The notes: a model not told the origin generated them from the sequence alone. DNA of 64,000 nt from Ectobius pallidus (GCA_964059195.1 CAXKWD010000005.1:140207686-140271685); one strand, 5' to 3'; shown: positions 45,466-57,819, counted from the stretch's first letter. Numbers and translations are program-made.

Positions 45466-47150
45466 CTGCATATAAATTTGCATGCATCTGTTTCGATTGT
45501 TCAGTGATGTCTTCTTTTTAGATATTCAGTTTAAATGATTATACGAGTATCCAGTGACATAGCAGTAATGAATTATGGAACGTAAACAAATCCTACAAAT
45601 CCGGTGTTTGCCTCTGCGAATGAGGAAACCTGAAAAACTCAAGTTAATTGGGTGGCCACGAGGTTTGATTTGAACCCAGAATCCCTTTCCTATTAGCCTA
45701 TACAACCTTGCTGTAATTGGTTTTGATTTTGGTGTGTTCATTACGACTGAGCTAAACCAACTGCATTTCACAACCATAAGTAGATTATAGTTTACTTGTA
45801 CTATGGGCAACAAAATATCATTCATATTTTAATTAACATGTATGTTCTGAAATTTGCATTTAAGCCATATTTATTTTGTTTTTATCCTGATACCTATTAA
45901 TTGTATAAAGAAATGTGTTTAACAAAAAAATGTTCATTTTAATTTTCTCTACAACTTTACTATGGTAGGTTTTCATGTAACACCTACTGCAATGGAGAAT
46001 CTACAAAAACTTCAAATGAAAATGAGTAAAGCACTCCCTAAGTCATTTTTACAGAAAAACGGTTATAGCCATTTTATTAGTCATAGGTAGAAGTATAGAG
46101 TTTTATTAAAATTGTTATAGCCAATTTTTCAAGCATCAAAATAAATTAATCATAAGTCCCCTTAATATTTCAGTAATAAAAACCAAGTTCAATAAAATTC
46201 CAAAAAAGTTCTTAATTCAATAAATGAAGTAAACACAATGAACCGATTACACGCTGTGCTTGTCCACAGACAGACCGACAGACGGACATCATTCCAAAAA
46301 CACTTTTTTCGGTTTCTAGGCATCATGAAACATGTTTCCCCCGTGTTATCTTGATTTTGATTTTTTGTCACAATCACAATACTTTCTCTATACTACGTAT
46401 ACGTGAGAAAGTAAAAGGACAATCAAACTATCTGCTGCTATACCAAAAAACCTTAATGAAAGCTCCCACTGAAAAAATGCTGATTACTATGAATTAAAAG
46501 TAATAAAATATGAGTTAACACTAAAATTTTCTGGGTATGAAGACAAAAAGAATTTATAAAATTACCAACAATTAAAAAAAAACACTAATAAATAATTGAA
46601 TGATTTTACATAAAAAACCGGTAAATTACAAGGTAATAACATCTCAGAACACCAATGTACAAACATGCAATGAACATCTAATACAGATTTCCAGTAAACA
46701 CAAAACGGACTTTGCCTTATATGACTTTTATTCATATTAATATCAACATACATATTATACCTCTGTCCCAAAATAATCATTATTTCAAAACAGTCAAACA
46801 TATTTTATCTTGGTTTCTTTAATGCTGTAGAGTCTATACATCAAAAAATCACTTCTACAATGATAAATTTAACACTGTCATTTTTAAAGCCTTTGGCAAC
46901 CTTCATGTAGATATGCTGAATAACAGAAAAAAAATGTTTTCCTAATTATGAATCATTCCATACCTAATCAACAGGAAGAGTGCAATTTTTAACCTGATCC
47001 CTTTTGTTTTCAGTGGAATTTAAGAAATAGGCTTACATATACATTATAGTATTTGCACCAAATTTAGTTCTCTACTTTTAATTTCGGGTTTTCCTCATTT
47101 TTGAATCCCTTCTATTCCTTAACACTAGAAGGATGGTACTGGTCATTTAG
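43700..47150. other. gene-free stretch with microsatellites
   Basis: Low-complexity and AT-rich. Contains (AAT)n near 44700-44728 and (ATT)n near 45382-45464, a minus-strand SINE listed separately, and a repeat-like block near 46230-46400 rich in CAGACAGACC and ending ATACGTGAGAAAGTAAA, a form common in dispersed insect repeats. No supported coding exon. Confidence 0.5.
45570..45770 (-). mobile_element. tRNA-derived SINE
   Basis: The minus strand has a box A-like TGGTTTAGCTCAGTCG, box B GGGTTCAAATC and then a body (GGCCACCCAATTAACTTGAG, TTTTTCAGGTTTCCTC) related to the 18.8-kb SINE. An inserted stretch separates the A and B boxes. Confidence 0.55.
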
Positions 47151-47159
47151 GAAAATATC

Positions 47160-48450
47160 TATCTTGAGACACAACATGCAAAGATAATTAAGGTAATTAG
47201 TGAAGATCCATACAAAGCCATAAGAGCAAAGCAACCAAAATTCCCTGCCAGCATCCCAATCCAATCATGGGAGAAACATATGAATCAAATTATATCCCAT
47301 AAGGAAACAAGACCAGGAAAAGACACAAGAAATGACTGTTTCAACTATGCACCGATTAGCAAACAGGATATAACACAAAGTATACTTGGAGGAAAGAATA
47401 ATAGAGCTCTGGCTCCGGATGGTATACAGAATGAACACATCAAATGAGCCATGAAATATATGATACCCACATGGGAAGTGATATTAAATAAGTGCCTGGA
47501 GATCGGAGATATCCCAGAAGGATGGAGGAGATTGACAATAAAAATGCTATACAAAGGTAAAGGAGATGTAAATAACCCTGATTCATAACGAGGAATAGCA
47601 TTGGAAGAGGTGGGTCTGAAACTACTTACGAGAATACTATCAGAGACTCCGACATCTTGTAGAACTGCTACTACCTAATGCACAATTTGGTTTTAGACCA
47701 AAAAGATCCACAATGATGTTGATTGAAAATCTGCTGATGGACATCCAACAAACACTATTCCAGGGGCAAGGGAAACTGTATGTAGTGTTCATAGCCTAAG
47801 AGTAATGGAGAAAGAAAGGATTATATGTAAAGGTAATAGATTGAAGCTAAAGATCTCTATAAAATATCTTGGCCTGACCCTCCAGACGACAGGAGTAACT
47901 TTCTCCGTTAACCTGAAGGAGAGAATGATTGCAGCCATCCGGGCCATATATGATATATCATATCACACCAAGCTATCGATGAGTTCCGCAATGCAGCTAT
48001 TTGTCGTGAAAGTCTGCCCGATGATCACAAATGGCCTAGATCTCATATGGGAACACCTGACACTGAACCAACTCAGGTTGATCGAAAACCTAAAAGGAAG
48101 GTACCTAAAGAGGGTTATGGGCCTCTCAAAATTCACCCTGTCGCGATTGGTGTATGTGCTAGCCAGAGAGCCATATTTCATCCAAGACCTGCGAGTCAGA
48201 CTGCTTGTGCCATCTATGGATGCATATAATCGACTAATAGTGGAAATGGACAGCAAGAAAGCTGATAAATGGGAAGAATTCTACCAGATGGAAGTGATGA
48301 CAACACAAGAGTGGACAGAGACCAACTTTAAGTTAAGATGGATAGTCACGGGCCTAGTGGTGCATGGTTTCCACCCCAGGATATGTTTAACTAAAAGCTA
48401 CCATGACCCTAGTGATCAGTGTGTGTGTGTGTGTGAGCTTTGTGGTAGAC
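47160..48450 (+). pseudogene. internally deleted LINE reverse transcriptase
   Basis: 47220-47650 holds broken frames with WEVILNKCLEIGDIPEGWRR then LTIKMLYKGKGDVNNPDS, the fingers region of a non-LTR reverse transcriptase. The catalytic FADD region is absent: the frame jumps at about 47790 to a thumb/connector segment (47805 onward: SIKYLGLTLQTTG, then a basic stretch and CELCGRP, a possible zinc-binding end). So the palm is deleted and in-frame stops occur upstream. The 3' part is continuous to 48695 but enters repeats after 48450. Confidence 0.7.
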
Positions 48451-48489
48451 CGTCTGCAGCTCTCCGAGAGAGAGAGAGAGAGCTGTATA

Positions 48490-48578
48490 CGAAAGTATAC
48501 GAGCATCTGTACAAATCGTCTGCAGCTCTCCGAGAGAGAGAGCTGCAGACGATTTGTACAGATGCTCGTATACTTTCG
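48490..48578. repeat. perfect 41-bp palindrome with (GA)n loop
   Basis: Arms 48490-48530 and 48538-48578 are exact complements around the 7-nt loop CGAGAGA. A second copy of the GCAGCTCTCCGAGAGA block lies just upstream at about 48457. Confidence 0.9.
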
Positions 48579-48707
48579 AGGAATATGAAAAGAGAAAGGG
48601 AAAAGGAGCAGGGACTCAAACAAGTGCAAAAGAACAGAGATCGAGGGAACCGTCGGAAAATGAATCAGAGAAGTGAATCAGAGAAGAACAAATAAAAAAA
48701 TCTTCAT

Positions 48708-49506
48708 AAAGAAATAAAAGGAAAAGAGGCAACAATCCTTCAAGTTCGGATAGTGTACAGAAAAAGAAGAAAAATCCTATTATAGTTACAGATACAAGTG
48801 AAGAGGAGGAAGAGGTAACTGTATCAAACAAAAAATCGCCTCAAGACTCAAAGGAAGAAGTATTTCTTTTCAAAACTTGTGTCGAAAAAATTGGTAAAAC
48901 AGGTTATCTCGTGATTAGTCATGCAGAAGTGCTGAAGAATTACTTTAATGGAAAGGATATGACCGATACTGACAACTTTAACAAGTTTGTTGACAAGGTG
49001 AAATACATATTTGAGTTAGCAAATATTGAAATGGATTCGACAATCTCTCTCCTCTCTTCACAAAAAAAGTGGTGTGTAAATGTAGAAAACAAAGAGATCG
49101 ATTCAGACAAAGCAAAAAAAAATCAAATGAAAATGAGGATGTGACAACTGAAATTGAAGCTGATAAAATAAACGGTGCTGATGTCACAATAGATAAATTA
49201 AAAGAAAGTGAAAATAATGTTGATGGTGGCAATGATTTGTGTAAAAACTCAATTGGATTTGAAGGAGAAACACAAGATAATTTTGAGGACACTGTACAAG
49301 AGGAAACAAGAAGTGAATATTTATCCATTCGTTCATTGATTCATTCAGATGAGAACAACATGGATGAGGATATCCTCGATTCACATAAAAAGTATTGTGA
49401 AAATGTAGAAAACAGAGAGATAGTATCAGACAAAGCAAAAAAATCAAATGAAAATGAGGATGTGACAACAGAAACATTTAAGTTCGCTTGTAAGCAATGT
49501 AAATAA
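48708..49506 (+). pseudogene. Lys/Glu-rich open frame with internal duplication and one frameshift
   Basis: Frame 1 (about 48708-49144) reads SSDSVQKKKKNPIIVTDTSE, then an acidic stretch, then VEKIGKTGYLVISHAEVLKN. Frame 2 (49069-49506) continues after a shift at an A-run near 49110 (nine A). A diverged repeat of the same segment (VENKEIDSDKAKK versus VENREIVSDKAKK) recurs at about 49400 with seven A. Restoring phase would join the two frames into one acidic, probably nuclear-type protein of about 265 residues, ending FACKQCK. Family unknown. No start or promoter identified. Confidence 0.4.
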
Positions 49507-52484
49507 TATTTCTTTTCTTTTCAAATGCACAATGGTGGTAATAATGAATACTTATTGATGCTTAGAGTTTAAACATGTAAGTTAGTTGAATACATATAAG
49601 ATGAATAATAAATAAGTTGAATGAAAAACTGGTGTCTAATGATGAAAAACACTACTGGTCACAATGACCGGTGCAGTCTTTCTAGGTATTCAGGTGCTCT
49701 TAGGGAACTATACTTAGGTATAGAAATGCACTAGGTCTGCAAATGCACTAAACATAAAATGTTAAAATTGTACACTGAGTCATTTGCATTGAGTGACTCC
49801 TTTACAACAAAGGAGAACTGTATGTGTGAAAATTAATGTTAAAACAATGTACATTACCTCACATGAGAAAACAAAGATGTTAACAAGAAAGTCTACATAT
49901 AATGCAACCTCAACCCCTCTTATGCTCCTGTAAGCGGTGCTGAATTACTCACAATTCAGGAACACTGCCCACCGCATCTTCTCATTGCATACTCTATAAA
50001 AAAAATCTCTATTCAATTAGTTATATAAACACTTAAGTAAAGAAATAAATTATTTTGGGATAAAGGTACTACTGTGTTATTAACAGTTCCTCTATTTAGA
50101 CTTTAGAGGAATTGTTAATATTTAGCCTACAGCCTCTATTTAGAGGCTGCCTGATGACAAAGTATACTTACAACAACTGACATTTTGTTAGACAACGAAA
50201 TAACAAATTCTTTGTTTATCTTCTGACAACTTTTATGCTCCTTGGTTTCAAGAATGCCCAACCAACAAAGCTTAACAAATAAATTCTCAGATTCCACAAC
50301 TAATGACACAGACACAGAAACAATAAATACTTAACAATATAATTTCTAACTATTGACCATCTATGTAAAATTAATACAGATTTATAACTTAATTTCAGTA
50401 AAACCTCATTTATAAGCTTCTCATTTATATGACTTTGCACTTATATATTTGCACTTCTTTCCACTTCCAATGCAAAACAGTCTCACTAGAACATATTCCC
50501 ATTATCAGATTTTTTCTCAGTTGTAAGTGAATACCTCATATTCCTCACAAATTTTATGTCACACTTTTACATTCAATTGGCATATAAAATCTACCAGAAT
50601 AAGTTTCTACTGTAAATTTCTAGTGTCTTCATTACACGAGTTGTTTTATGGTGCAGTGTACTGTATCATACCATGCCCTGAATAAATTCAAACGATTTGC
50701 ACCACATGGTCAGTGGTCATTCTTATAGCAATAAAAATGGGATCTCGAGGTTTGGATTAATGATGCTGTAGATCAAGGCAAGAAATTTCAAGCCTACTTC
50801 CATTGTTCTAGATATCACGGAACACCCTACGATGGCAGCAGAGCGGGTTGCCGAAAGATGGGGTGAAATACAATTTTGTCCACGGCAGACCCACCGTATC
50901 CCTGGTGATTCCATAGGGAGATATTCTCCCTTACCTATCATTTGTATCTAATTAATCTTGAGAGCAACACATACACCTAGCCCATTCATAGGTATGGGAT
51001 TACCCTTGAACAAACAAAAATCCCAATTAGAACCAAGAATCAAGCCCAAGACCCCTAGGTTAGTAGGGTGCAATATTCACCACTCGTCCAAGAGAACGGA
51101 AGAAATACCAAAGACCAGGGTGCGAGCCTGAGAATTAATTACCATTAATATAAGTTTTTGTTCTTCTATGGTCTTCCTTTTGTAATTACGATGAATTCCT
51201 GGTTATTTGTGTGTGAATTATCTGGTTTGCATGTTATTTCTGCATAGTTTTTTTCCCTTTTTTCCTGAGCTTTTTGTTTGTTCAATTGTTAACTTGAACA
51301 TTAACTATTGTGAAGCTGGCTTCCAGCCAAAGACACTATGCAGCACACAGTGACAAACACATATAAATAAAGAAAAAGTAGAATGAGGGCAAAAAATTCC
51401 AATGCAGTAAGCCACAGCATGGCATTACAATGCAATGGGTTGACACTTGCTCAAGTATACAAGTCGAGAAGACTATAACATTATGGACAATGAGAAAAAT
51501 ATGTTCAGTGTGAAAAAGTTTGAATTCTTCTCACAAACATCTCTTCCACTTCTATGAGATACTCCATGCTGTTATGTGGCTCTCAGGTTATCTTCCAATA
51601 CTCTCATTGCTAGCCTACCTAGATATTTGAACACACAGAAGTTCAAGTTTGTGTAACCTGCTTACTCTTCATAATTGTTACTACTTTTTCAGACTTTTTA
51701 CACAATTCTAGATAGGAAAAATGGTTAGGTTTTCCTTTTCTGTGTGTAATTGTTACATTTCTATTTTTTGCCCATTTTTAGGTGGTAAATCATGTCTAGT
51801 TTCTTACCCTGTTACTCTATCAGAAGATTCTCCCTACAGTGAATTTTGTGAGTAACCGCTAATAGCATAAAATATACCATTTAAGGTTATATTTGTGCCA
51901 ATTTATTCTTGATTTTACTTATAGCATCTTTCTATGAATGAACTTAGTTTATAACGTAAGTTACATGAATTTTATAGATTCTAAAGAACATTATAACATT
52001 AAATTAGAATTTTTGTTTCTAGAACAAAAATATCTCACCTAGCAGGGAACTATTTAATTCCTCCAAACAATCATTACACAATATTTTTCAAAATACTTTT
52101 GTTCTTTTCCCCATTTTGTCAAGAAATTGCCATAAAATTGATCTATTCATGTTTTCTCAATAATCCATACAACCTCACCCATCCATTAACATAAATAATG
52201 GGGAGGTCACAGTATGTATCTTCTGAATGTATTACTCAGTTGTAGTTTTTTTTCATTAAATGTTTCATCACTAAATTTCATCAAGAAAGGCAACCTCAAA
52301 ATTTGAGGAAGTTAATGACAATAAATAAATAACATGAATATTGAAAGTTAAGAGTAATTAAAAAATAATATGAATCTATTATAACAATATACCACATTTC
52401 AAAAGTCTGTTGTATGAATGAAGTGAACACAAGAGATAATCAACACGATTATTCATCTATTTTCATTTCCGTCAAGGATGTAGT
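49507..52484. other. intergenic stretch 3' of the LRR gene
   Basis: AT-rich with no supported gene, apart from a tRNA-derived SINE on the minus strand near 51.0 kb. Confidence 0.5.
50985..51120 (-). mobile_element. tRNA-derived SINE
   Basis: The minus strand has a box A-like TGGACGAGTGG, then CTAACCTAGGGGTCTTGGG and box B-like GGCTTGATTCTTGG. Confidence 0.5.
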
Positions 52485-54014
52485 TCATATCAACTGTACA
52501 CCTGGGAACTCTTCAGCCAATAGCTGCTGCAGTACATCTACAGATGCAACTCTCCAGCTAGTAAGCCCTTTCAAAGTTACGAGTTTTAAACAGTGACTGA
52601 AAAGCCTGAATACACAGTAATGGGGAAAAATTTGACCGGTTTCTAGACGCAGATATGTCAAATGTTCAAATGGGTTCTTCTTAAGGAAGTTCTCAATACA
52701 GTTTTCACTAATGCCAAATTTGCTGTGAACTTCCACGGAACGTGCATTTATACACTGTGATAATATGTAAACAATGAGCTCAGAATCTGACTTCGTATAC
52801 AAATACACGTTATGTAGGTTTGCAAATCCTGGAAGAGGCTCAGTAATTTCTTCTAGGGGTAAGGTTGGGCATCTACGTAACCTAAGAGAAATGAGCTCAC
52901 TGCAATACTGACCAATTAGTTTCACATCAACATCCTTAATCTGAGCAAGTTCTAGTTTTGTGAACCTGTATCCAACTGATTCTATTAGTTGACGAACATT
53001 AGAAAACTGGCCAAAATGAAGTTTGAGCTCTTGCAAATTCTTCAGTTGCGATAAAACTGATAGATCACAGGTAAAAATGAACAACTGTACGCATACCAGT
53101 TGAGGAAAATCATTTGATAAAATATCAATCGAAAGTAAGGTAACACAACTCATGCCAATTTTCTTCAGCTTGATACCATTGTCTGTCATTGTCCGCAATG
53201 CTGTACTGTACTCTTCTTCAGAAAGCCATGACCTCACTACATTCAACTCAACTAAATGTTTAAGATTAAGAACATGTTCTAAAGATTTCATTGTTATTTT
53301 TGAACATTCCACATCAAGACATTGCAGAAGAGGGCAATTCTGTGCAATAGCCGTTACGATATCGTCTGTACTATTACAAGGAAACCTAAATGTTCTGAGA
53401 TTTGGAAGGCTTTTTACAGCATCTATTATCAGCTGTTCCATATGACTATCTAATACTCCAACTAACATGTGTGCATCTGATATTTCTGACCCATATGACA
53501 TATCTAAGTGCTGTAGATTTTCAAGCCCAACTAATTTCTTGCAAATCATAGGGCCTACATAATGCAAATGATGCCTGAGTTTTAAATGAGATACAGAAGG
53601 ACGAATCACTGCATTGATCAGGTACTGTAGAACTGTTCTTCCCCAACTAGCATCAAGAATTCTCCACTTTTCATCCAATACCTCACAGACAGTGTCCAGT
53701 AATCTCATAGTTAGTTCTTCCGCTACAAAATGGTTTGTATATTCATTTAACACACATTCCAGTTCACTGCATATTCGTAAAGATTCTTCTTCATGCTGAT
53801 CAGGATTGAAAGGCAATGAAATACCTTCAGCGGTATTGCGAAAAAATTTGAAGTGTGTTAACACATGTCGGAATCTAAGAGTCTTTTTTAAACCAGCTAT
53901 GCAGACGTACACATTATCAATATTCAACAGCTTATAACTCAATGCCTTTACTTGGCGACACAGTACATCTATCGCCAGCTTCTCAAGTTTACATGGCTGA
54001 TGGAGACGAGACAT
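52485..54014 (-). CDS. leucine-rich-repeat protein (F-box-LRR-like, no F-box seen)
   Basis: A 509-codon uninterrupted reading frame. The start MSRLHQPCK lies just after a strong acceptor (TTATCTTTCAG|GAAGCC, exon start 54020), so an upstream noncoding exon is expected. Upstream in-frame codons belong to the intron. Repeats of the LRR type run through the middle and C-terminal parts (for example LENLQHLDMSYGSEI, LPNLRTFRFPCN, LLQCLDVECSKI, LKHLVELNVV, LKNLQELKL). They resemble the irregular repeats of FBXL-type substrate adaptors. The first 100 residues show no F-box I can recognise; they start with a helical, Lys/Leu-rich segment. The function is therefore open. The protein ends EEFPGVQLI. 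The frame is intact, which argues for a functional gene. Confidence 0.8.
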   Translation of the reverse strand: MSRLHQPCKLEKLAIDVLCRQVKALSYKLLNIDNVYVCIAGLKKTLRFRHVLTHFKFFRNTAEGISLPFNPDQHEEESLRICSELECVLNEYTNHFVAEELTMRLLDTVCEVLDEKWRILDASWGRTVLQYLINAVIRPSVSHLKLRHHLHYVGPMICKKLVGLENLQHLDMSYGSEISDAHMLVGVLDSHMEQLIIDAVKSLPNLRTFRFPCNSTDDIVTAIAQNCPLLQCLDVECSKITMKSLEHVLNLKHLVELNVVRSWLSEEEYSTALRTMTDNGIKLKKIGMSCVTLLSIDILSNDFPQLVCVQLFIFTCDLSVLSQLKNLQELKLHFGQFSNVRQLIESVGYRFTKLELAQIKDVDVKLIGQYCSELISLRLRRCPTLPLEEITEPLPGFANLHNVYLYTKSDSELIVYILSQCINARSVEVHSKFGISENCIENFLKKNPFEHLTYLRLETGQIFPHYCVFRLFSHCLKLVTLKGLTSWRVASVDVLQQLLAEEFPGVQLI

Positions 54015-54442
54015 GGCTTCCTGAAAGATAAAGGATACATTATCACTGAAAAGAGCCACCAATTAACTTACCAGACATTAGATACGCATGCAGCTGTTAT
54101 ATCTCTATACCCTATACTGAATTCTGTAAAGTCAATTTTGGAAATAATTACCTATAGAACTTGGCAGACATTTCTCTTAGGGTAAGAACATATAGAAGAA
54201 GCTTCTAGTCAAGCTTATAATGCAGTCGAGGTTTATGAGGTTTATATCATCATCTACATCAATGACCGGATGAACATACCAGATAGAAATCAGTATTCTG
54301 CATGGTGTTTCAGTAGGAAGTGGAGTTTTTCGTTTTTCAAAATCTCAGTTGCAGGTGATATTTTCACAGATTCTCAATATTTATGATGTGTTGATTTCAA
54401 ATCTCAAAACAGTTTTTTCAATCATGCTCTAGTTTTTATGCA

Positions 54443-54694
54443 ATGCTAACATTTGCATTCCATTTATTTACGTATATGATTCGTTTTTTACCTGATCATA
54501 GTTACAAGCTCAAAGCTATAAACAACCCAGACAGTTTCTGCTGCATTTGTGGATACCAGTACTTCACTCATTCAACAAAGGCAGAATGTAACATCCTTTG
54601 TGAAGCATGTCAATTAATTTGTTTGTACCTGTTGTACGATTACAGGTATTATAATGAAAAGAAACACAGGTGGCATTGCGTAAATTTGAACTGA
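54443..54694 (+). pseudogene. Cys/His-containing fragment, possibly transposon-derived
   Basis: An 83-codon frame containing NNPDSFCCICGYQYFTHSTK then CEACQ and HRWHC. The SFC-ICG opening resembles a zinc-binding segment found in many repetitive arthropod genes. No continuation found. Confidence 0.35.
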
Positions 54695-55309
54695 CCTGAT
54701 TTCTCATGAAAAACTGAAAATACTTTTACACCCTCTAAGTTACCTCAATTCAGCATATAGTAAGTCAGCCATTTCATAAAATATGGGAATTTTTCCCCTC
54801 AAAGAGAGAAGTTATAAAATTATTGTAATTGGGTGGTCAAAAATAAGATTAAAACCTCAAATTCTCTGAATTTTAAGGACTTAGGTGTATCTGAAGTGGT
54901 TTCATGTGTAAAATATGTTGATTTTCTTATTTATTGCGTTAAGTTACTTTTTTTGCCATGTTTAGCATGATTTTAACACTCTTTAATACCAAAAAGTCAA
55001 GAGTAATCAGTAGGGCTAGGACTTTTAGGTAAATACATATTTTTTTTTGCTATTACTTATGATTTCTGGACTTTATCAAAGTTTCGGTTGGTACCTTTGG
55101 ATTCAAAATACTGAGTTGCATATCACATAAAAAAAAATATTTTCAATATTTCTTATTTGAATAAATATTTTTGGTACCGGCAACTTAATTATTTGAATAT
55201 TTTGACAGTTTTTGTAATATTTTACCACATATCATGTTTAGAAATGAATATTTTGACAGTTTTTGTAAAATTGCACCATATTTTCAATGTGTTGCGTTGT
55301 TATGTTCAG

Positions 55310-56665
55310 TCAGAGAATAAATCAGGGCGGATTTGGCCTTCATTAGTGCAAATTTCTGTTTCCTCTCACACAGGAGGTACAGGAGGTTTCACTAGGTGTA
55401 CCGCAAGGTTCTATTCTTGGACCTCTTTTGTTTCTATTATACATGAATGATTTTCCGGATAATTGTCCTACAGCAAAAGTTGTGTTGTTTGCAGATGATA
55501 CCAGCATATTAATAAATGCCCCTAACCATCTTGAACTAAAGGTTAAGTCATCGCAAGTTATTAAAAGCATTGAAAAATGGTTCCACTCTAACAGATTTGT
55601 AATAAATGCTCAAAAAACAGCGTACATCCCATTTAGAAATAGCAATCGGACAGACCCTGTATATCCTCAACTCACTTTAAACAACCATACTCTTACTCCT
55701 CAAATACTTACTAAATTCCTAGGCTTACAAGTAGATCATAATATTAAGTTCAAAGAGCACATTGATTTTGCTATTAAAAAAATTTCACAAATTAGCTATG
55801 CATTTCGAGCTTTGAAAAACATAGTCAGTTTCAACACATTAATGGTCTTATATTTTGCATATGTTCACTATTTTGAAATATGGTATCGTCATCTGGGGCA
55901 GTAATAATTATAGTCGGCACTTGTTTATTAAACAAAAGCAAATCATAAGAATTATAATGGGGATCGAGAAAGATAGCAGCTGTAAACAATTTTTTTGTTA
56001 AATTGAAAATATTGACCTTACCTAGCATCTATATTTTTGAAGTATTAATCCTTATGTTCAAAAACAAGTCATGCTACCCTCTAAATAAAGATATCCATTC
56101 TCATAGTACTCGCCACTGTAGTAACTTCCATATCAACTTGCATGGTACTATATTGTATCAGAAAGGAACAAACTATCAGGGAATAAAATTTTTTTTCAAA
56201 TTGCCATCCCAAATAAAAAATCTACCTAACCTTAAGACATTCAAAAAAGAGTTAAAACAATATCTAATTAATAAAAGCTTTTACTCGCTCGATGAATTCT
56301 TTTCAAATACAGATTGATAATATACCGTAGTACTAAGTGATAATGATTTGTATTTGCTCTTCATTTTGTACTAGTAAATATGTAAATTTTTTTGTTAAGG
56401 GTTGTTAATTATTTATCATATCTATGTATTTCTTATTTTTTTGCTTTGTAAATATGTGATATTGTTTGTTGTAGGTTAGTTAGGTCCATTTTGTATTTTT
56501 AATTTATGTATATTTATTCCTTTTAAGTTTTTGTAATTGTTCTAAATTTTAGTACTTGTAAATATGTAAAATTATTTGTATAAGTTAGATTTGTACTTTG
56601 ACAATTCTGATGTCCGAGGATACAATGTACCCTCTTGACTGAAAGATGCAATAAAGAATTGCATT
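55310..56665 (+). pseudogene. 5'-truncated jockey/CR1-like LINE inside the hAT
   Basis: Reverse transcriptase motifs: LGVPQGSILGPLLFLLYMND at about 55395, catalytic FADDTS at about 55490, and FLGLQVDHNIKFKEHI. A frameshift near 55900 separates the C-terminal part (56003-56317, ending FKKELKQYLINKSFYSLDEF). The 3' UTR ends in AATAAAG near 56650. The N-terminal endonuclease is absent, as in 5'-truncated insertions. Being nested, it inserted after the hAT. Confidence 0.85.
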
Positions 56666-56689
56666 ACTAAGTTGGAAACAACAAAACAA

Positions 56690-57035
56690 TTGTTGACAGA
56701 ATCAATAAAAAGAAATCAAACACATTGAAAACAAACTTAACAAAATCAGTGGTTCAAAATCAAACAAAATTAAAGAAAAATTCCTGTCATGCCTAAATAA
56801 GAATGAAGGGTTACAAGTGTTGCGCAAGATTTCAGAAATTTTAATAGGTAACAGAGTCGAGAACTTGGAGCAGATGGAACATCTGAGTGTCAGTGTTACA
56901 AATATGTAAGATGTTGAACGTACATTTTCAAGATACAAGTCTCTGTTCCGTGAAAATCGTCACAGCTTTAAGATGCACAACTTAAGATCTACTTTTGTCG
57001 TTCACTACAACAGTTCTACACTTGCTGACTAGAAT
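56690..57035 (+). pseudogene. hAT transposase C-terminal (dimerisation) remnant
   Basis: Broken plus-strand frame: CLNKNEGLQVLRKISEILIG, then a stop, then DVERTFSRYKSLFRENRHSF and KMHNLRSTFVVHYNS. The ERTFS-YKSLFR-NR-SF pattern is the hAT C-terminal dimerisation region. At least one stop interrupts it. Confidence 0.8.
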
Positions 57036-57189
57036 GACTAGATGAGTAGGGCTACTTCTGTAAATATTGGTTAAATAAGTTAATTAAAATATTTTCATAT
57101 TTTTAAACATATTTTAGACTTTTTAAACACATAAAAAATAAATATTTTCGTTTTTATAAGCACCTAAAAGTCCGAGCCCTAGTAATCAG

Positions 57190-57815
57190 CTATGTCCATT
57201 TTCATTTGAGAAAATATACATCTTAAGGTACAATTTGATATAAGATTAACTTCAAAAAATATGTGTGGTTAATTACTATGTAAAATAATAAACAAGGGAA
57301 TTTTTGTCCCACCCGTAACAGTGATAGTTTTGTTAAATTATTAATGATGAGTTAAATAAATGTTCTGACAACCTGGAAACAGTTTATAATTTGTATTTAA
57401 TCCCTCATACCTTCATTAATAACAACATTAAGACCCTAACAGTAATAACAGAACAGAAAATGAGCTTTTGTTTTGCATCATTAAAATCAGTGTCCAAATT
57501 ATGTCCCACCCGTAACAGATTTTGAAAAGCAAATTTAAAATATTTAAATAAATTTTAAATAATGCTTTGCATGTAGTGTGGAGGAGAAGGCATTGTAAAT
57601 TTTACAGAATGTGAAGAACCAATTCTAGTTTATTATTTATGATATGTAATAAACAAAAATAGTTTTTATAATTTGCTAGAATGTCCCACTCGTAATTATG
57701 AAATGGCTGAAGTGTAATAGGACAAGGCAGTTTAGATGTCATTGGCTTCATTTAAACCCCCCAGCGGAGACAACTCCTTTCGTATTCCGGCAATATTAAC
57801 CTTCATTTTTTTTTT
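57190..57815. other. noncoding stretch
   Basis: AT-rich, no gene seen. The string GTCCCACCCGTAA recurs at about 57307 and 57505 (and as GTCCCACTCGTAA at about 57682), a possible dispersed or tandem remnant. Confidence 0.4.
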
Positions 57816-57819
57816 TTTT

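Larger units (their letters stand above)
55011..57181 (+). mobile_element. hAT transposon with transposase remnant, interrupted by a LINE
   Basis: Ends TAGGGCTAGGACTTTTAGGT and, complemented, TAGGGCTCGGACTTTTAGGT. A perfect 8-bp target duplication, GTAATCAG, at 55003-55010 and 57182-57189. A hAT dimerisation-domain remnant is encoded near the right end; the middle is occupied by a LINE. Confidence 0.92.

Noticed and set aside
52414..53799. Plus-strand frames opposite the LRR gene
   Set aside because: Antisense shadows of a long conserved minus-strand frame.
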